Below, one piece after another: positions 51,418 to 60,972 of a stretch of 64,000 bases of DNA. Origin of the DNA: Gluconacetobacter dulcium (GTDB taxonomy: Bacteria; Pseudomonadota; Alphaproteobacteria; Acetobacterales; Acetobacteraceae); assembly GCF_014174165.1 (NCBI RefSeq), contig NZ_JABEQN010000005.1, positions 169,317 through 233,316 on the forward strand, written 5' to 3'. The first letter of the stretch is position 1, and each line of letters opens with the position of its first letter. The notes beneath the pieces are model-generated. The model was given only the letters and a program-made list of their open reading frames with translations. It was not told the DNA's origin and searched no databases. The position numbers and the translations under genes are program-made.

Positions 51418-52563
51418 ATGATGAAGTCAGGGCGTGGCGCGCCGGCGCGGAACGCGGTGCGTTCCATCCTCATGCTGCTGCCGGCTGTCCCGCTGATGTT
51501 CCTGCCAGCGCCGATGGCCGCGGCACGCGGGCGGCACATTGCCCCTGTCGTCCCGCCACCGGCAGCACCGGTGGCCAGTGCGGCGGACGACACGCCGCCG
51601 GTCCCGCAGGCGGGTTCCTGTATCGCCCATGTCCTGTCGCTGCCGCTGCTGACGGGGGAGGGCAGTCCCGGCGTGGCGATCACATTCGGTGCGGCCAAGG
51701 GCATGGCCTTTCTCGGCATGTCGCAGGAGACGCTTGGCGTCTTCGAACGGCCGGGCCTCGAATATGATCACGGCCGGGCGGTGCATATGCAAACGATCAC
51801 CGGCCCGGCCGAAACGTTCGAGACCACCGTCGATCGGCTGGAACTCGGTCGCGGCACGGCCCGGCAAGTCCCGGCCATCATTCTGGGCCGGATGGACGGC
51901 AAGGTGGCGGGCCTCCCGATCCTGGGCGTGGTGGGTTACGATATTCTGGGCAATTACGATGTCCTGATGGATTTCCCCCGCCACATCATCACCCTGTTCA
52001 AGGAGACCGGCGCCGCCGCATGTTCGCCCCTGCCGGCGCTGGTCGGTGCGCACGCCTATTCCGCGCTGCTGATGCCCAATGCGCAGGGCATGAATGTCAC
52101 GGTGCAGGTTTCGCTCAATGGCGCGCTGGTGGGCATGGAGGTCGAACCCGGCTCCAACGCCTCGGTCCTGCGCGCGGCCGATGCGGCCGATATCGGGGTC
52201 GGGAAGGCAGAGCTCGCGGCCGATCCGCGCTCGCGCACCGATGCCGGCAATGCCATCATCGGCCGCCGCCACCGCTTTGCCCCCGTCGCGATCGGCACCT
52301 GGCACGGTGCATCGCTGTCGGCCGATGTCACCAATGCGCAGTTCAACATACTGGGCATGGATTTCCTCCGGGGGCGCCGGGTGCTGTTCGCCTTTCCCAC
52401 CCGCATGTTCTATTTCTCCGATGTCCAGCCCGACGCGGCAGGCGCGGCTTCGGCCACCCTCAGCCTGGCCCAGTCGCGCCTGGCCGATGTCGAAGTGCAG
52501 CAGGATGACGGCGGCCCGCCCGCCGCACCCGCCCAAGCGCTCGCTCCAGCCCCCGCGCCCTGA
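51418..52563 (+). CDS. Exported retropepsin-fold protein, probably non-catalytic
   Basis: 381 residues with a signal-like hydrophobic N terminus (about residues 15-36) and a proline/alanine-rich linker to about 68. Two lobes each end in the hydrophobic family motif (GVVGYDILGNYDVLMDFPRHIITLF near 170-194 and LGMDFLRGRRVLFAFP near 312), as in bacterial retropepsin-like aspartic proteases. The catalytic D-T/S-G is missing from both: T-F-G near residue 90 and E-P-G-S at 243-246. It is likely a periplasmic binding or structural relative. The C-terminal tail is proline/alanine-rich. Confidence 0.7.
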   Translation: MMKSGRGAPARNAVRSILMLLPAVPLMFLPAPMAAARGRHIAPVVPPPAAPVASAADDTPPVPQAGSCIAHVLSLPLLTGEGSPGVAITFGAAKGMAFLGMSQETLGVFERPGLEYDHGRAVHMQTITGPAETFETTVDRLELGRGTARQVPAIILGRMDGKVAGLPILGVVGYDILGNYDVLMDFPRHIITLFKETGAAACSPLPALVGAHAYSALLMPNAQGMNVTVQVSLNGALVGMEVEPGSNASVLRAADAADIGVGKAELAADPRSRTDAGNAIIGRRHRFAPVAIGTWHGASLSADVTNAQFNILGMDFLRGRRVLFAFPTRMFYFSDVQPDAAGAASATLSLAQSRLADVEVQQDDGGPPAAPAQALAPAPAP

Positions 52564-52625
52564 CGGGCACGGAAACTTCACGGGCTCGCGACGTTGTATC
52601 CCTACGAAAAACAAGGGGATTATCC

Positions 52626-52814
52626 ATGCGTCTGTTCGTCCACGCCGCCCTGGCCGCCGCTCTGTGCTGCGTCGCCCTGACGGGGTGCAAGAAGAAGCCC
52701 GAGACCCTGGGCCAGAAGATCGACAATCTCGGCAACAAGGTACAGGACACCGTGGACCCGCCGAAGGGACCGGCCGAAAAGCTGGGCCGCAAGATCGACC
52801 GCGCCACGGAGTAA
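52626..52814 (+). CDS. Small lipoprotein
   Basis: 62 residues. Hydrophobic signal and lipobox VALTGC (Cys at about residue 21), so it is predicted to be lipid-anchored after cleavage before Cys. The mature part is short, lysine-rich and repetitive (LGQKIDNLGNKVQD, AEKLGRKIDRATE), likely one or two amphipathic helices. Function unknown. Confidence 0.8.
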   Translation: MRLFVHAALAAALCCVALTGCKKKPETLGQKIDNLGNKVQDTVDPPKGPAEKLGRKIDRATE

Positions 52815-52889
52815 CCGTGGCGGGGCCACGCCCTTTACACGGCGCGGCGGCCTTTTTAGGAAGGGATTCCACTCCCTGATCCCAGACCC

Positions 52890-53522
52890 ATGGCCGCCAT
52901 GCCCAGCCCGTCTTCCGGCGAATCCGCCGCCCTTCGTCATACAGTGTTCGAAGACGCCTACGCGCTGGTCATCGGCTGTTCGCTGATCGTGCTCGGGCTG
53001 GCCTGCCTGCATCATGCCGGTCTGGTCACGGGCGGCGTGGCGGGCGTGGCGCTGCTGCTGTCCTATGTCCTGCCGCTCTCGGCGGGCACGCTGTTCACGC
53101 TGATCAACATCCCCTTCCTCATTTTCGCCAGCCGTACCATGGGCTGGGCGTTCACGATCAAGACCTTCCTCGTCAGCAGCAGCATCACCCTGTTCGCGCT
53201 GCTTTTCCCCCACATCATGACCCTGGGCTTCATCGCCCCCCTCTGGGCCGCCTTCTTCGGCGGCACCGTCATCGGCATGGGCATCCTCTCCCTCGCCCGC
53301 CATCAGGCCGGCGTCGGCGGTACCGGCGTGGTCACGCTATGGCTCTACAAGAACCGGGGCTGGAACGTCGGCAAGGTCCAGCTCGCCATCGACTGCTTCA
53401 TCCTGGCCATATCGACTCTTAAAATCGACCTCGCCCATGTCGGGCTGTCCGCCATCAGCGCCATCGCCATCAGCGGCGTGGTCGCCACCTTCCACCGGCC
53501 GGGGCGCTATACCGGCTATTGA
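52890..53522 (+). CDS. YitT-family membrane protein without the DUF2179 tail
   Basis: 210 residues, five to six transmembrane segments (about residues 26-46, 50-68, 76-92, 105-125, 135-155, 170-205). GLVTGGVAGVALLLSYVLPLSAGTLFTLINIPFL is the YitT membrane-domain signature. The usual C-terminal cytoplasmic DUF2179 domain is absent. Role unknown; possibly a small-molecule permease. Confidence 0.75.
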   Translation: MAAMPSPSSGESAALRHTVFEDAYALVIGCSLIVLGLACLHHAGLVTGGVAGVALLLSYVLPLSAGTLFTLINIPFLIFASRTMGWAFTIKTFLVSSSITLFALLFPHIMTLGFIAPLWAAFFGGTVIGMGILSLARHQAGVGGTGVVTLWLYKNRGWNVGKVQLAIDCFILAISTLKIDLAHVGLSAISAIAISGVVATFHRPGRYTGY

Positions 53523-53847
53523 AAGCATCGGGATTTTCATCCGGACAGGGCATCCGCGTCCGTGATGCCGGCGCTCTGACCGGGCATCAGGGGGCGGGCA
53601 GCCTTTCCCGAGACATCGACAATGGCGTGGATTTTCCAGGTCGGTCGGCCACCGGAGGGCCAGGGCTATCCGCCACCATCCTGCCGGAATAGCCCGCGAG
53701 ACGCGGGAGAAGATCCTGTATCCACTCCCGCCGGCCGCACGCGAGCCAGGTAGACATATTGATGTTTCCCCTGAAAAACAGGGGAAACATCACAAATCAA
53801 ATGGGCGTTCCGGGCTCGAAAGCCCAGCCCTTGACTGACGACACGCC
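53523..53847. other. Gap with one perfect hairpin
   Basis: About 325 bases without a supported gene between two convergent genes. It contains GATGTTTCCCCTG (53761-53773), AAAAA, CAGGGGAAACATC (53779-53791): perfect 13-base arms with a 5-base loop, 57 bases beyond the acnB stop and lacking a T-run. Possibly a terminator or 3' mRNA stabiliser for acnB. Confidence 0.6.
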
Positions 53848-56637
53848 TTAGTAATGGACGGACTGCGAGTCGATCGGCGTCATCTTCGGCGGAGCGAACG
53901 TGGTCAGATCGATCCCTTCGACGGCCGCCTTGTATTCCTCATTGCTCGGCATCCGGCCAAGGATCGCCGACAGCACCACGACCGGGGTCGAGGCCAGAAG
54001 CGATTCACCCTTCTTCTCGCCGGAATCTTCCACGACACGTCCCTGGAACAGACGGGTCGATGTCGCCAGAACGGTATCGCCCTTTTCCGCCTTCTCCTGG
54101 TTGCCCATGCACAGGTTGCAGCCGGGGCGCTCCAGATACAGGATGTTCTCGTATTCGGTCCGTGCCGTGGCCTTCGGCAGCAGGTCATTGAATTCGAAGC
54201 CCGAATAGCGTTCGAGGATTTCCCAGTCCCCCTCGCTCTTCAGTTCGTCGATGATGTTGTAGGTCGGCGCGGCGACGACCAGCGGTGCCTTGAACTCCAC
54301 CTTTCCGGCAGCCTTCTCAAGGTTCTTGAGCATCTGGGCCACGATTTTCATATCGCCCTTGTGCACCATGCAGGAGCCCACGAAACCGAGGTCCACCTTC
54401 TTGGTGCCGCCATAGTACGAAACCGGGCGGATCGTGTCGTGGGTATAGCGCTTGGACACGTCGGGATTGTTCACATCGGGATCGGCGATCATCGGCTCGT
54501 CGATCTGATCGAGATCGACCACGACCTCGGCGAAATATTTCGCATTGTCATCGGGCGCCAGCGCGGGCTTCTCGCCCGAGCGGATCTCGGCGATGCGCTT
54601 GTCGGCTTTGGCGATCAGCCCCTTCAGCGTGCCCGCGGCATTGTCCATGCCCTTGTCGATCATGATCTGGATACGCGACTTGGCGATTTCCAGCGACTCG
54701 ATCAGCGGTTCGTCCTGCGAGATGCAGATCGCCGCCTTGGCCTTCATCTCGGCCGTCCAGTCGGTGAAGGTGAAGGCCTGGTCGGCAAGCAGCGTGCCGA
54801 TATGCACTTCGATGACGCGGCCCTGGAAGACGTTGTCGCCGCACTGCTTGAGCATCTGCGCCTGGGTCGCGTGCACCACGTCACGGAAGTCCATGTGCGG
54901 CTGCATCGTGCCTTTGAACGTGACCTTGACCGATTGCGGGATCGGCATCGTCGCCTCGCCCGTGGCCAGTGCCAGCGCCACGGTGCCGGAGTCGGCGCCG
55001 AAGGCCACGCCCTTGGACATGCGGGTATGGCTGTCACCGCCGATGATGATTGCCCAATCATCCACGGTAATGTCGTTCAGCACCTTGTGGATCACGTCCG
55101 TCATCGCGTGATAGACGCCCTTGGGGTCACGCGCGGTAATCAGGCCGAAATCGTTCATGAATTTCATGAGCTTCGGAATGTTCGCCTGGGCCTTCTTGTC
55201 CCAGACCGATGCCGTATGGCAGCCCGACTGGTATGCGCCGTCCACGAGCGGCGAGATGACGGTGGCCGCCATCGCCTCAAGCTCCTGCGCGGTCATCAGG
55301 CCGGTGGTGTCCTGGGAGCCGACGATATTCACCTTCACGCGAACATCCGACCCCGCATGCAGGACCTTGCCCGGCGTGACGCCGACGGCGTTGCGGTTGA
55401 AGATCTTCTCGACAGCGGTCAGGCCCTGGTCCTTGACCGTGATTTCCTTGTTCGGCGCGAAGACCGGGGTCGCCTCGACCCCCAGCGTCTGGGCCGCGAA
55501 CGTCTGGAGCTTCTTGCCGAAGACGATGGCGTAGGAACTGCCGGCCTTCATGAACTCCATTTTCTGCGGCGTGAGCGCGGCGGCGATATCGACCAGTGCC
55601 TTGCCGTTCTCGTCGCGAAGCTGCTTGTTCTTCACGTCGATCTTCAGAACGGTGCCGGTCTCGACCGAGTATTTCTGCTCAAGGATGGGGTTGCCATCGT
55701 TATTGAGGATCGGCTTGCCGTTGTCGTCGGTCTTCTTGACCCAGTCCTTCAGGTTCAGGCCGATGCCGCCGGTCACGTCCACGGTGGTCGCGAAGATCGG
55801 CGAGATACCGTTGGTCCCCGCGACGATCGGCGCGAAGTTGACGAACGGCACGTACGGGCTGGCCTGCTTGCCGGTCCACAGCGCCACATTGTTCACGCCG
55901 GACATGCGCGACGAGCCGACGCCCATCGTGCCCTTTTCGGCGATCATCATCACCCGCTTGCCGGGGTGCTTCTTCTGGAGCGCGACGATTTCCTGCTGTG
56001 CTTCCGGCGAGATCATGCATTTGCCATGCAACTCGCGGTCCGAGCGCGAATGCGCCTGGTTGCCCGGCGACAGAAGGTCGGTCGAGATATCGCCTTCCGC
56101 CGCGATGAAGGTCACGACCTGGATCTCGTCCTCGACATCCGGAAGCTTGGTGAAGAACTCGGCTTTGGCATAGCTCTCCAGCACGTCCTTCGCGACGGCA
56201 TTGCCGGCCTTGAAGGCGTCGCGCAGTCGGAACATGTCGGCGTCGTAGAGGAACACCTGGGTCTTCAGCACCTCACCTGCCTGCTTGGCGAGCGTGCTGT
56301 CGTCGCCGAGGGCGATGTCGAGCAGCACCTTGATCGACGGGCCACCCTTCATGTGCGAAAGCAGTTCGAGGGCAAAGGCGGGCGTGATCTCAGGGACGAC
56401 CGTTTCACCCAGCACGATCTTCTTCAGGAAGGCGGCCTTGACATCGGCCGCGCTCGTGGTGCCGGGCAGCGTGTTGTAGATGAAGAATTTGAGGGCATCG
56501 GCCCGGTGCTCGTTCCCGGCGTCCTCGATCAATGTAATGATGTCACGGACGAGCGCACCGTCGTCGATCGGCTTGGGAGCGAGCCCTTGATTTTCTCTGT
56601 CCTTGATTTCGGTCAGGTAATCTGAATAGGCGTTCAT
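53848..56637 (-). CDS. acnB: Bifunctional aconitate hydratase B
   Basis: 929 residues from ATG 56637 (MNAYSDYLTEIKDRENQGLAPKPID); the longer frame adds an unlikely 25 residues. Domain order HEAT-like/swivel/catalytic is that of AcnB. C-N-L-C-M-G-N near the C terminus holds two [4Fe-4S] ligands, and DSHTRMSKGVAFGADSGTVALALATGEATMP and KCMISPEAQQEIVALQ are AcnB-specific. It isomerises citrate and isocitrate in the TCA cycle and can hydrate 2-methylaconitate. It is longer than E. coli AcnB (865). Confidence 0.95.
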   Translation of the reverse strand: MNAYSDYLTEIKDRENQGLAPKPIDDGALVRDIITLIEDAGNEHRADALKFFIYNTLPGTTSAADVKAAFLKKIVLGETVVPEITPAFALELLSHMKGGPSIKVLLDIALGDDSTLAKQAGEVLKTQVFLYDADMFRLRDAFKAGNAVAKDVLESYAKAEFFTKLPDVEDEIQVVTFIAAEGDISTDLLSPGNQAHSRSDRELHGKCMISPEAQQEIVALQKKHPGKRVMMIAEKGTMGVGSSRMSGVNNVALWTGKQASPYVPFVNFAPIVAGTNGISPIFATTVDVTGGIGLNLKDWVKKTDDNGKPILNNDGNPILEQKYSVETGTVLKIDVKNKQLRDENGKALVDIAAALTPQKMEFMKAGSSYAIVFGKKLQTFAAQTLGVEATPVFAPNKEITVKDQGLTAVEKIFNRNAVGVTPGKVLHAGSDVRVKVNIVGSQDTTGLMTAQELEAMAATVISPLVDGAYQSGCHTASVWDKKAQANIPKLMKFMNDFGLITARDPKGVYHAMTDVIHKVLNDITVDDWAIIIGGDSHTRMSKGVAFGADSGTVALALATGEATMPIPQSVKVTFKGTMQPHMDFRDVVHATQAQMLKQCGDNVFQGRVIEVHIGTLLADQAFTFTDWTAEMKAKAAICISQDEPLIESLEIAKSRIQIMIDKGMDNAAGTLKGLIAKADKRIAEIRSGEKPALAPDDNAKYFAEVVVDLDQIDEPMIADPDVNNPDVSKRYTHDTIRPVSYYGGTKKVDLGFVGSCMVHKGDMKIVAQMLKNLEKAAGKVEFKAPLVVAAPTYNIIDELKSEGDWEILERYSGFEFNDLLPKATARTEYENILYLERPGCNLCMGNQEKAEKGDTVLATSTRLFQGRVVEDSGEKKGESLLASTPVVVLSAILGRMPSNEEYKAAVEGIDLTTFAPPKMTPIDSQSVHY

Positions 56638-57128
56638 CGCAATCCCAACTTCATTGATGTGTATGGACCTGAAGCGCAGCCCTGCAAACCGGGTACGGCT
56701 AAGTCGGCTCAAGGTTCTTATGGCTTCCAGTTACGCCAACCCCTGCCGACTGACAAGATATGCCATTTCAACAGAAAGAGTCCCTGAATGCAGTCTTGAT
56801 GGCGTAAAAGTGGCGATCCACATGCTTATTGGATTAGAATATGCAAATCGCCTATTCTACCTCACCAGTCTTTTCTGATCTGATCGATTACGCAGCATTT
56901 GTCATTTCAATTTTTCGGCACTGACAATCTCAAGGTAAGACTCACAAAGAGGTTGAAAGCAGCCTGTCCGATCAGTTCGATTTCTTTGGAACGTTTATTT
57001 ATTGGCATAGATAAAAAATGAAAAGAAGAATTTCGATCTTATATTTTAAATTTGAGATGGAAGGCTGATTTCAACGAAATAAACCAGATCAATATTGTGC
57101 AAGAGAAAAAGACCAGGATATTCCAGCG

Positions 57129-57243
57129 GATAGGGCAAGCAGGCGCGATCCGTCGCCCTTCGTCGCGGAACCCTCGGCCTGGTTCCGACAGCCTGTAGCG
57201 ATGACCGAGCGGAACGCGACGAAGGGTTGCGGGCGACCCTATC
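57129..57243. repeat. 115-base palindromic element
   Basis: Ends GATAGGG (57129-57135) and CCCTATC (57237-57243) are inverted. Inside, CCCTTCGTCGCG (57155-57166) pairs with CGCGACGAAGGG (57215-57226), and GGAACC (57167-57172) with GGTTCC (57181-57186). It could be a MITE-like element or an encoded structured RNA. Confidence 0.6.
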
Positions 57244-57465
57244 TTGGAGTCTATCCTGAAAGCCGCTGACGGTACGCAAAAACATGGCACCAGCCATGCG
57301 TCTGGCGCTGGTATTCGCGCATCCGAGCGGCGGCCTGCCGCTGATGGGGCTTGCAAGGGTGTCTCGTCAGATCAGCCCGGCAGAGCCGGACCAGCTCAAA
57401 TGCGTGCATTCAAACCAACAACCGGGCGCGTTTCCACCAGACCGGGTTAGAATTCTGACGAATGG

Positions 57466-57512
57466 GGGTGAAGGGGGCTCGGCCCCCTTCCGGGTGCAGG
57501 GCAGCGCCCTGC
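57466..57512. repeat. REP-like double hairpin, second copy
   Basis: GGGGTGAAGGGGGC-TCG-GCCCCCTTCCGGGT followed by GCAGGGC-AGC-GCCCTGC. The first hairpin and its flanks match the sequence at 48322-48351 in the same orientation. Confidence 0.7.
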
Positions 57513-57522
57513 GCACCACGCC

Positions 57523-57548
57523 AAAAGCCCGGCCCCATGGGAGCCGGA
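57523..57548 (-). terminator. Terminator for the second TonB receptor gene
   Basis: On the minus strand, CCGGCTCCCATGGGGCCGG forms a GC-rich hairpin with one mismatch, followed by a short T-run (AAAA at 57523-57526 on the plus strand), just after the receptor stop at 57556. Confidence 0.65.
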
Positions 57549-57555
57549 CAAGCCC

Positions 57556-59955
57556 TCAGAAGGCCGTCGAGACGGTCCCCGTCATGGTAAAGCGCGGTTC
57601 GACCATGAAGGAGTTGCCATAGCCCAGGGTGGGGGCGAAGCTGCTGCTGTAGACGTTGTGGCTGTTCAGGTCGTTGCGGCTATAGACCACGCCCATCGGC
57701 CCGGTGCGGACGATCGAGCCGGTCAGGTTGGTGAAGTTCAGGCGGAAGGTCGGCGACTTCGCGAACAGGAAAGCCGGGAAGTGATAGCCCAGCGACAGCG
57801 TGTTCGTCACAAAGCCCGGCATACGCTGGTCGCCGGCGATGCTGACCGATTGCGGGCCGGTGTAATGCAGGCTGCCGTTGGCGAAGAAGCCCTTGTAGGT
57901 ATAGGTCAGGCCGAAATTGGCCATGACGCGCGGCGCCATCACCGCCTGCGATCCCTTGGAGTGGATCAGCGTGTTGGTATAGGGGTCCATCACGTCGCTA
58001 TCCTGCGTGGCATGCAGGTATTCGATCGACGCATAGGGGCTGAAACCGTGGATGGAGCGGCCCGAAATCATGGCGTCGAAGCCGCGCATCGTCTGGCCGC
58101 CGATCGACATGGGCGAGAAGCTGTTCATGCCGACATACTGGTTCACGATGCGGTTCGTGACGTTGTAGTTGAACAGCGACATATCGAAGATGATATATTT
58201 GTCGTGGTAGCGATATCCCAGTTCTTCCTTGATGGAATACTGGTTTTTCAGGAAGTTCGGGCCAGACGGCAGCCAGCCCATATCCACCGCGCTCGGCTGG
58301 CGATAATCGCCCTCGGCGTTGATGTAGATCTGGTGATGCTCGTTGAACGTATAGCCGATCGAGAGTTGCGGCAGCGGCTCGGTGCGGTTGTTGCTGCAAT
58401 GCTGGAAGTCGCCGCTATTGTCGCAGACCGACCCCTTCACCTTGGTGCCGTCGATATTGGCGAAGCTGGATGTCCAGCTATTGATCATCGCGAACTTGAA
58501 CCCGGCATGGATCACCAGCCGATCCTGTAGATATTTCGCGGTATCCTGAACGAACAGCGAATGGATCTCGTAACCGGCATTCTGGCCGAAGGTGAAGGCG
58601 CCGGTCTTGTACAGGTACCACGGGCTGGGCGGCCCACCATCGGCGCGCGTATCGCCGCTGGGGTAGGACTGATTGGTGTAGGTGTTTTCATACCAGTATC
58701 CGACCGAGAACATGTTGTGCGGGTCGATCTGGTAGTTCAGCTTCGCCACGGTCCCCACACCGCGGGTATCGTTCTGCAGGAAGAAGCCGGTCTGGTTCGG
58801 CCCGTTATAGGGCGTGCCGTCGGCGTTCGAGATGGGGTTGTTCGGCGACGCATCATAGCCCTGGCCGAAGGTGAAATAGGGTTGCAGGTCAAGGCTCAGG
58901 CGCGCGGGCAGCACGATGTGCACCGGCGCGGTCAGGAAGACCTGGTTCCAGTGATCCTTGCTGTTCAGCCAGTAATTGTCGTTCTTGGGGTCGGCCGACC
59001 GGCCCCAGCCCTGGCCGGTATGCTTGTAGCGATAGAACTGGTCCTCGGTCGGGTAATTGTCGATGGTGAAATTCTCGTTGCTCCACGACAGGAACAGCTT
59101 GGCGGTCGATCCGTTCTGCCAGTCCTTCTGCACGCCGAAATCCAGATGGTGGCGATCGTTGATGCCCGCACCCATCCACGACCGGCTATGGGTGTTGGAG
59201 AACGAGAGATAGCCGCGCACGCCGGTATTGCCGATCTCGCCGGATTCCAGGCGCAGGAACTCGCGCGACATGTTGTTGGTGCCGTAGGAGAAATCCATCA
59301 GGCCGCCGAACTTCTGCGCCGCCGTGTGGCTGCGCTCGTTCATCACGCCGCCGGCGGCGGACATCACGGGCAGGTCGGTGGCCGAACTGCCGGGGGTGAC
59401 GTTGACTTCCTCCAGGTTTTCGGAGTCGATGTTCTCGGCCATGTATTTGGCCGCCGCCGCCGGCGCGCCGTCCACCATCAGGCCCATGTCCAGGTCGGTC
59501 AGGCCACGCACCTGGATCATGCCGCCCTGCATGCCGGCGGTATCGGGCGTCGAGACGCTCAGGCTGGGCAGGTTCTTGATCAGGTCCAGCGCCGTGCTGG
59601 TCGGCGCGCGCATGTCGATATATTCCTTGGCCACGGTCTGCACGGTATGCGGCGCCGTTTCCAGCCGCATCATGCCGCCGCCGCCGTTCAGCGCCTGCCG
59701 GGACGAGGTCACCGAAATATCTTCCGACGCGGCAGCGCGCGGGGCGGTCGCGACCGGAACGGCACGGGCGGTTGCCCGCGGCGCGGCGGAGGCGGCGGGG
59801 CGGGCGACGGTCGGCTTGGCGGTCGGGGTCTGACTGTTCTGGCCGGTCGCCGCGCGCGCGCCCTGCGGCACGGCGGCGATACAGAATACGCCGGCCAGGT
59901 AGGTCATCGCCTGCAACCGGCCCCGCAATCCGGGCATGCGGGAGAGATACGTCAT
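57556..59955 (-). CDS. TonB-dependent outer-membrane receptor
   Basis: 799 residues from ATG 59955 (MTYLSRMPGLRGRLQAM). Signal peptide to about residue 36 (ARA|ATGQ), then an alanine-rich linker. The plug domain lies at about 75-205 (ISVTSSRQALNGGGGMMRLETAPHTVQTVAKEYIDMRAP, IQVRGLTDLDMGLMVDGAP), followed by the beta-barrel ending in the terminal Phe (TGTVSTAF). Two Cys near residues 505-517 lie in an extracellular loop. No sigma/anti-sigma pair is adjacent and no ligand is indicated. It differs strongly from the receptor at 28732. Confidence 0.9.
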   Translation of the reverse strand: MTYLSRMPGLRGRLQAMTYLAGVFCIAAVPQGARAATGQNSQTPTAKPTVARPAASAAPRATARAVPVATAPRAAASEDISVTSSRQALNGGGGMMRLETAPHTVQTVAKEYIDMRAPTSTALDLIKNLPSLSVSTPDTAGMQGGMIQVRGLTDLDMGLMVDGAPAAAAKYMAENIDSENLEEVNVTPGSSATDLPVMSAAGGVMNERSHTAAQKFGGLMDFSYGTNNMSREFLRLESGEIGNTGVRGYLSFSNTHSRSWMGAGINDRHHLDFGVQKDWQNGSTAKLFLSWSNENFTIDNYPTEDQFYRYKHTGQGWGRSADPKNDNYWLNSKDHWNQVFLTAPVHIVLPARLSLDLQPYFTFGQGYDASPNNPISNADGTPYNGPNQTGFFLQNDTRGVGTVAKLNYQIDPHNMFSVGYWYENTYTNQSYPSGDTRADGGPPSPWYLYKTGAFTFGQNAGYEIHSLFVQDTAKYLQDRLVIHAGFKFAMINSWTSSFANIDGTKVKGSVCDNSGDFQHCSNNRTEPLPQLSIGYTFNEHHQIYINAEGDYRQPSAVDMGWLPSGPNFLKNQYSIKEELGYRYHDKYIIFDMSLFNYNVTNRIVNQYVGMNSFSPMSIGGQTMRGFDAMISGRSIHGFSPYASIEYLHATQDSDVMDPYTNTLIHSKGSQAVMAPRVMANFGLTYTYKGFFANGSLHYTGPQSVSIAGDQRMPGFVTNTLSLGYHFPAFLFAKSPTFRLNFTNLTGSIVRTGPMGVVYSRNDLNSHNVYSSSFAPTLGYGNSFMVEPRFTMTGTVSTAF

Positions 59956-60197
59956 TCCACGATCCTTTTCAGTTCGTCCGTCGCGCGTCCGGTGCGTACC
60001 GGACGCGGGTCGCGCCACCCATGATGCCGAGACGGGCGAGGCAGATAGCCCGTCTTGCTACGAAAAGCGAACGATCGCTGCCCGTAATTGGTTCGTGATC
60101 GAAATTACGGAGGCGTGACAGGCACCTCAAGGATAAAAGAAACATCAGTCTGTTGCCGTTTTGAGCACGCCCGCCGGCCCGGCCCGATCAGGCCCGG

Positions 60198-60914
60198 TCA
60201 GGCTTCGGGCGTCACCAGCCAACTCGCATGCGCCACCGCATGCGCGGCGCTCAGATGCGCGATCACCCGTTGCAGTTCGGCCTTGTCCACGGCGGTGCTG
60301 GTCAGGGTGGCGGCAATCTCCACCTGGTCCGCGCCCCGCTCGGTCAGTTCGATATCGGCGACGGGAAAGCGGGCCTGTTCCAGATGCGCCACCAGCAGGT
60401 CGCGCAGCGTGTCGACATGCGCCCGGTCGGTCAGCAGGCTGACGGTATAGCTCGCCTCCACCCCGCGTCCCTGAAGCGGAATGCGGTCGATGGCATTCAC
60501 CAGCGGCCGCAGCAGCGTGTTGCCGGCAATGACGAACACGGTCAGCAACCCGCCCTCGGCCAGCATGTCGCACCCGGTGCAGGCGCCCACGGCGGCCGAA
60601 CACCACAGGGTGGCGGCGGTGTTCAGCCCCTGTACATTGGTGCCGTCCTTCATGATCACGCCGGCACCCAGAAAGCCGATGCCCGATACGACGTAGGAGA
60701 TCACGCGCACGGCCTCCACGTCGCCGGCGATCCGTTGGGCCAGATCCACGAAGGCAGCCGCCCCCACCGCCACCAGCACATTGGTCCGCAGCCCCGCCGT
60801 GCGTTGCCGATACTGGCGCTCGGCGCCGATCAGCGTGCCGAACAGAAAGGCCGAGAGATAGCTGACGATGGTGTCGAGGAAGGCCGGCCCGTTGAAGGTC
60901 TGGATAAAATGCAT
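60198..60914 (-). CDS. MgtC/SapB family membrane protein
   Basis: 238 residues from ATG 60914, with GGGAG upstream. About four to five hydrophobic helices in residues 10-140 contain the MgtC core SGIGFLGAGVIMKDGTNVQGLNTAATLWCSAAVG. A cytoplasmic ACT-like C-terminal domain follows (about 150-238). Family members aid survival at low Mg2+ or inside host cells, often by modulating the F-type ATPase. The role here is unknown. Confidence 0.88.
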   Translation of the reverse strand: MHFIQTFNGPAFLDTIVSYLSAFLFGTLIGAERQYRQRTAGLRTNVLVAVGAAAFVDLAQRIAGDVEAVRVISYVVSGIGFLGAGVIMKDGTNVQGLNTAATLWCSAAVGACTGCDMLAEGGLLTVFVIAGNTLLRPLVNAIDRIPLQGRGVEASYTVSLLTDRAHVDTLRDLLVAHLEQARFPVADIELTERGADQVEIAATLTSTAVDKAELQRVIAHLSAAHAVAHASWLVTPEA

Positions 60915-60972
60915 CGTGTGCGGGCTCCCTGGAGGCCGTTTCAGGAATGCCGGTTGGCGTCGACGGTTCCTA

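Larger units (their letters stand above)
56638..57522. other. Structured gene-free stretch of about 0.9 kb upstream of acnB
   Basis: Two parts. The left half (to about 57060) is AT-rich with no supported gene and should include the acnB promoter. The right half holds a 115-base inverted structure at 57129-57243 and a repeat element at 57466-57512. Short frames in the region show no recognisable protein. Confidence 0.6.

Noticed and set aside
53854..56625. 923-residue plus-strand frame opposite acnB
   Set aside because: Arg/His/Asp-rich composition without domains; acnB on the other strand is unambiguous.
57046..57356. Small minus-strand open frames in the gene-free region
   Set aside because: They read through the palindromic element and show no recognisable protein features or ribosome-binding site.
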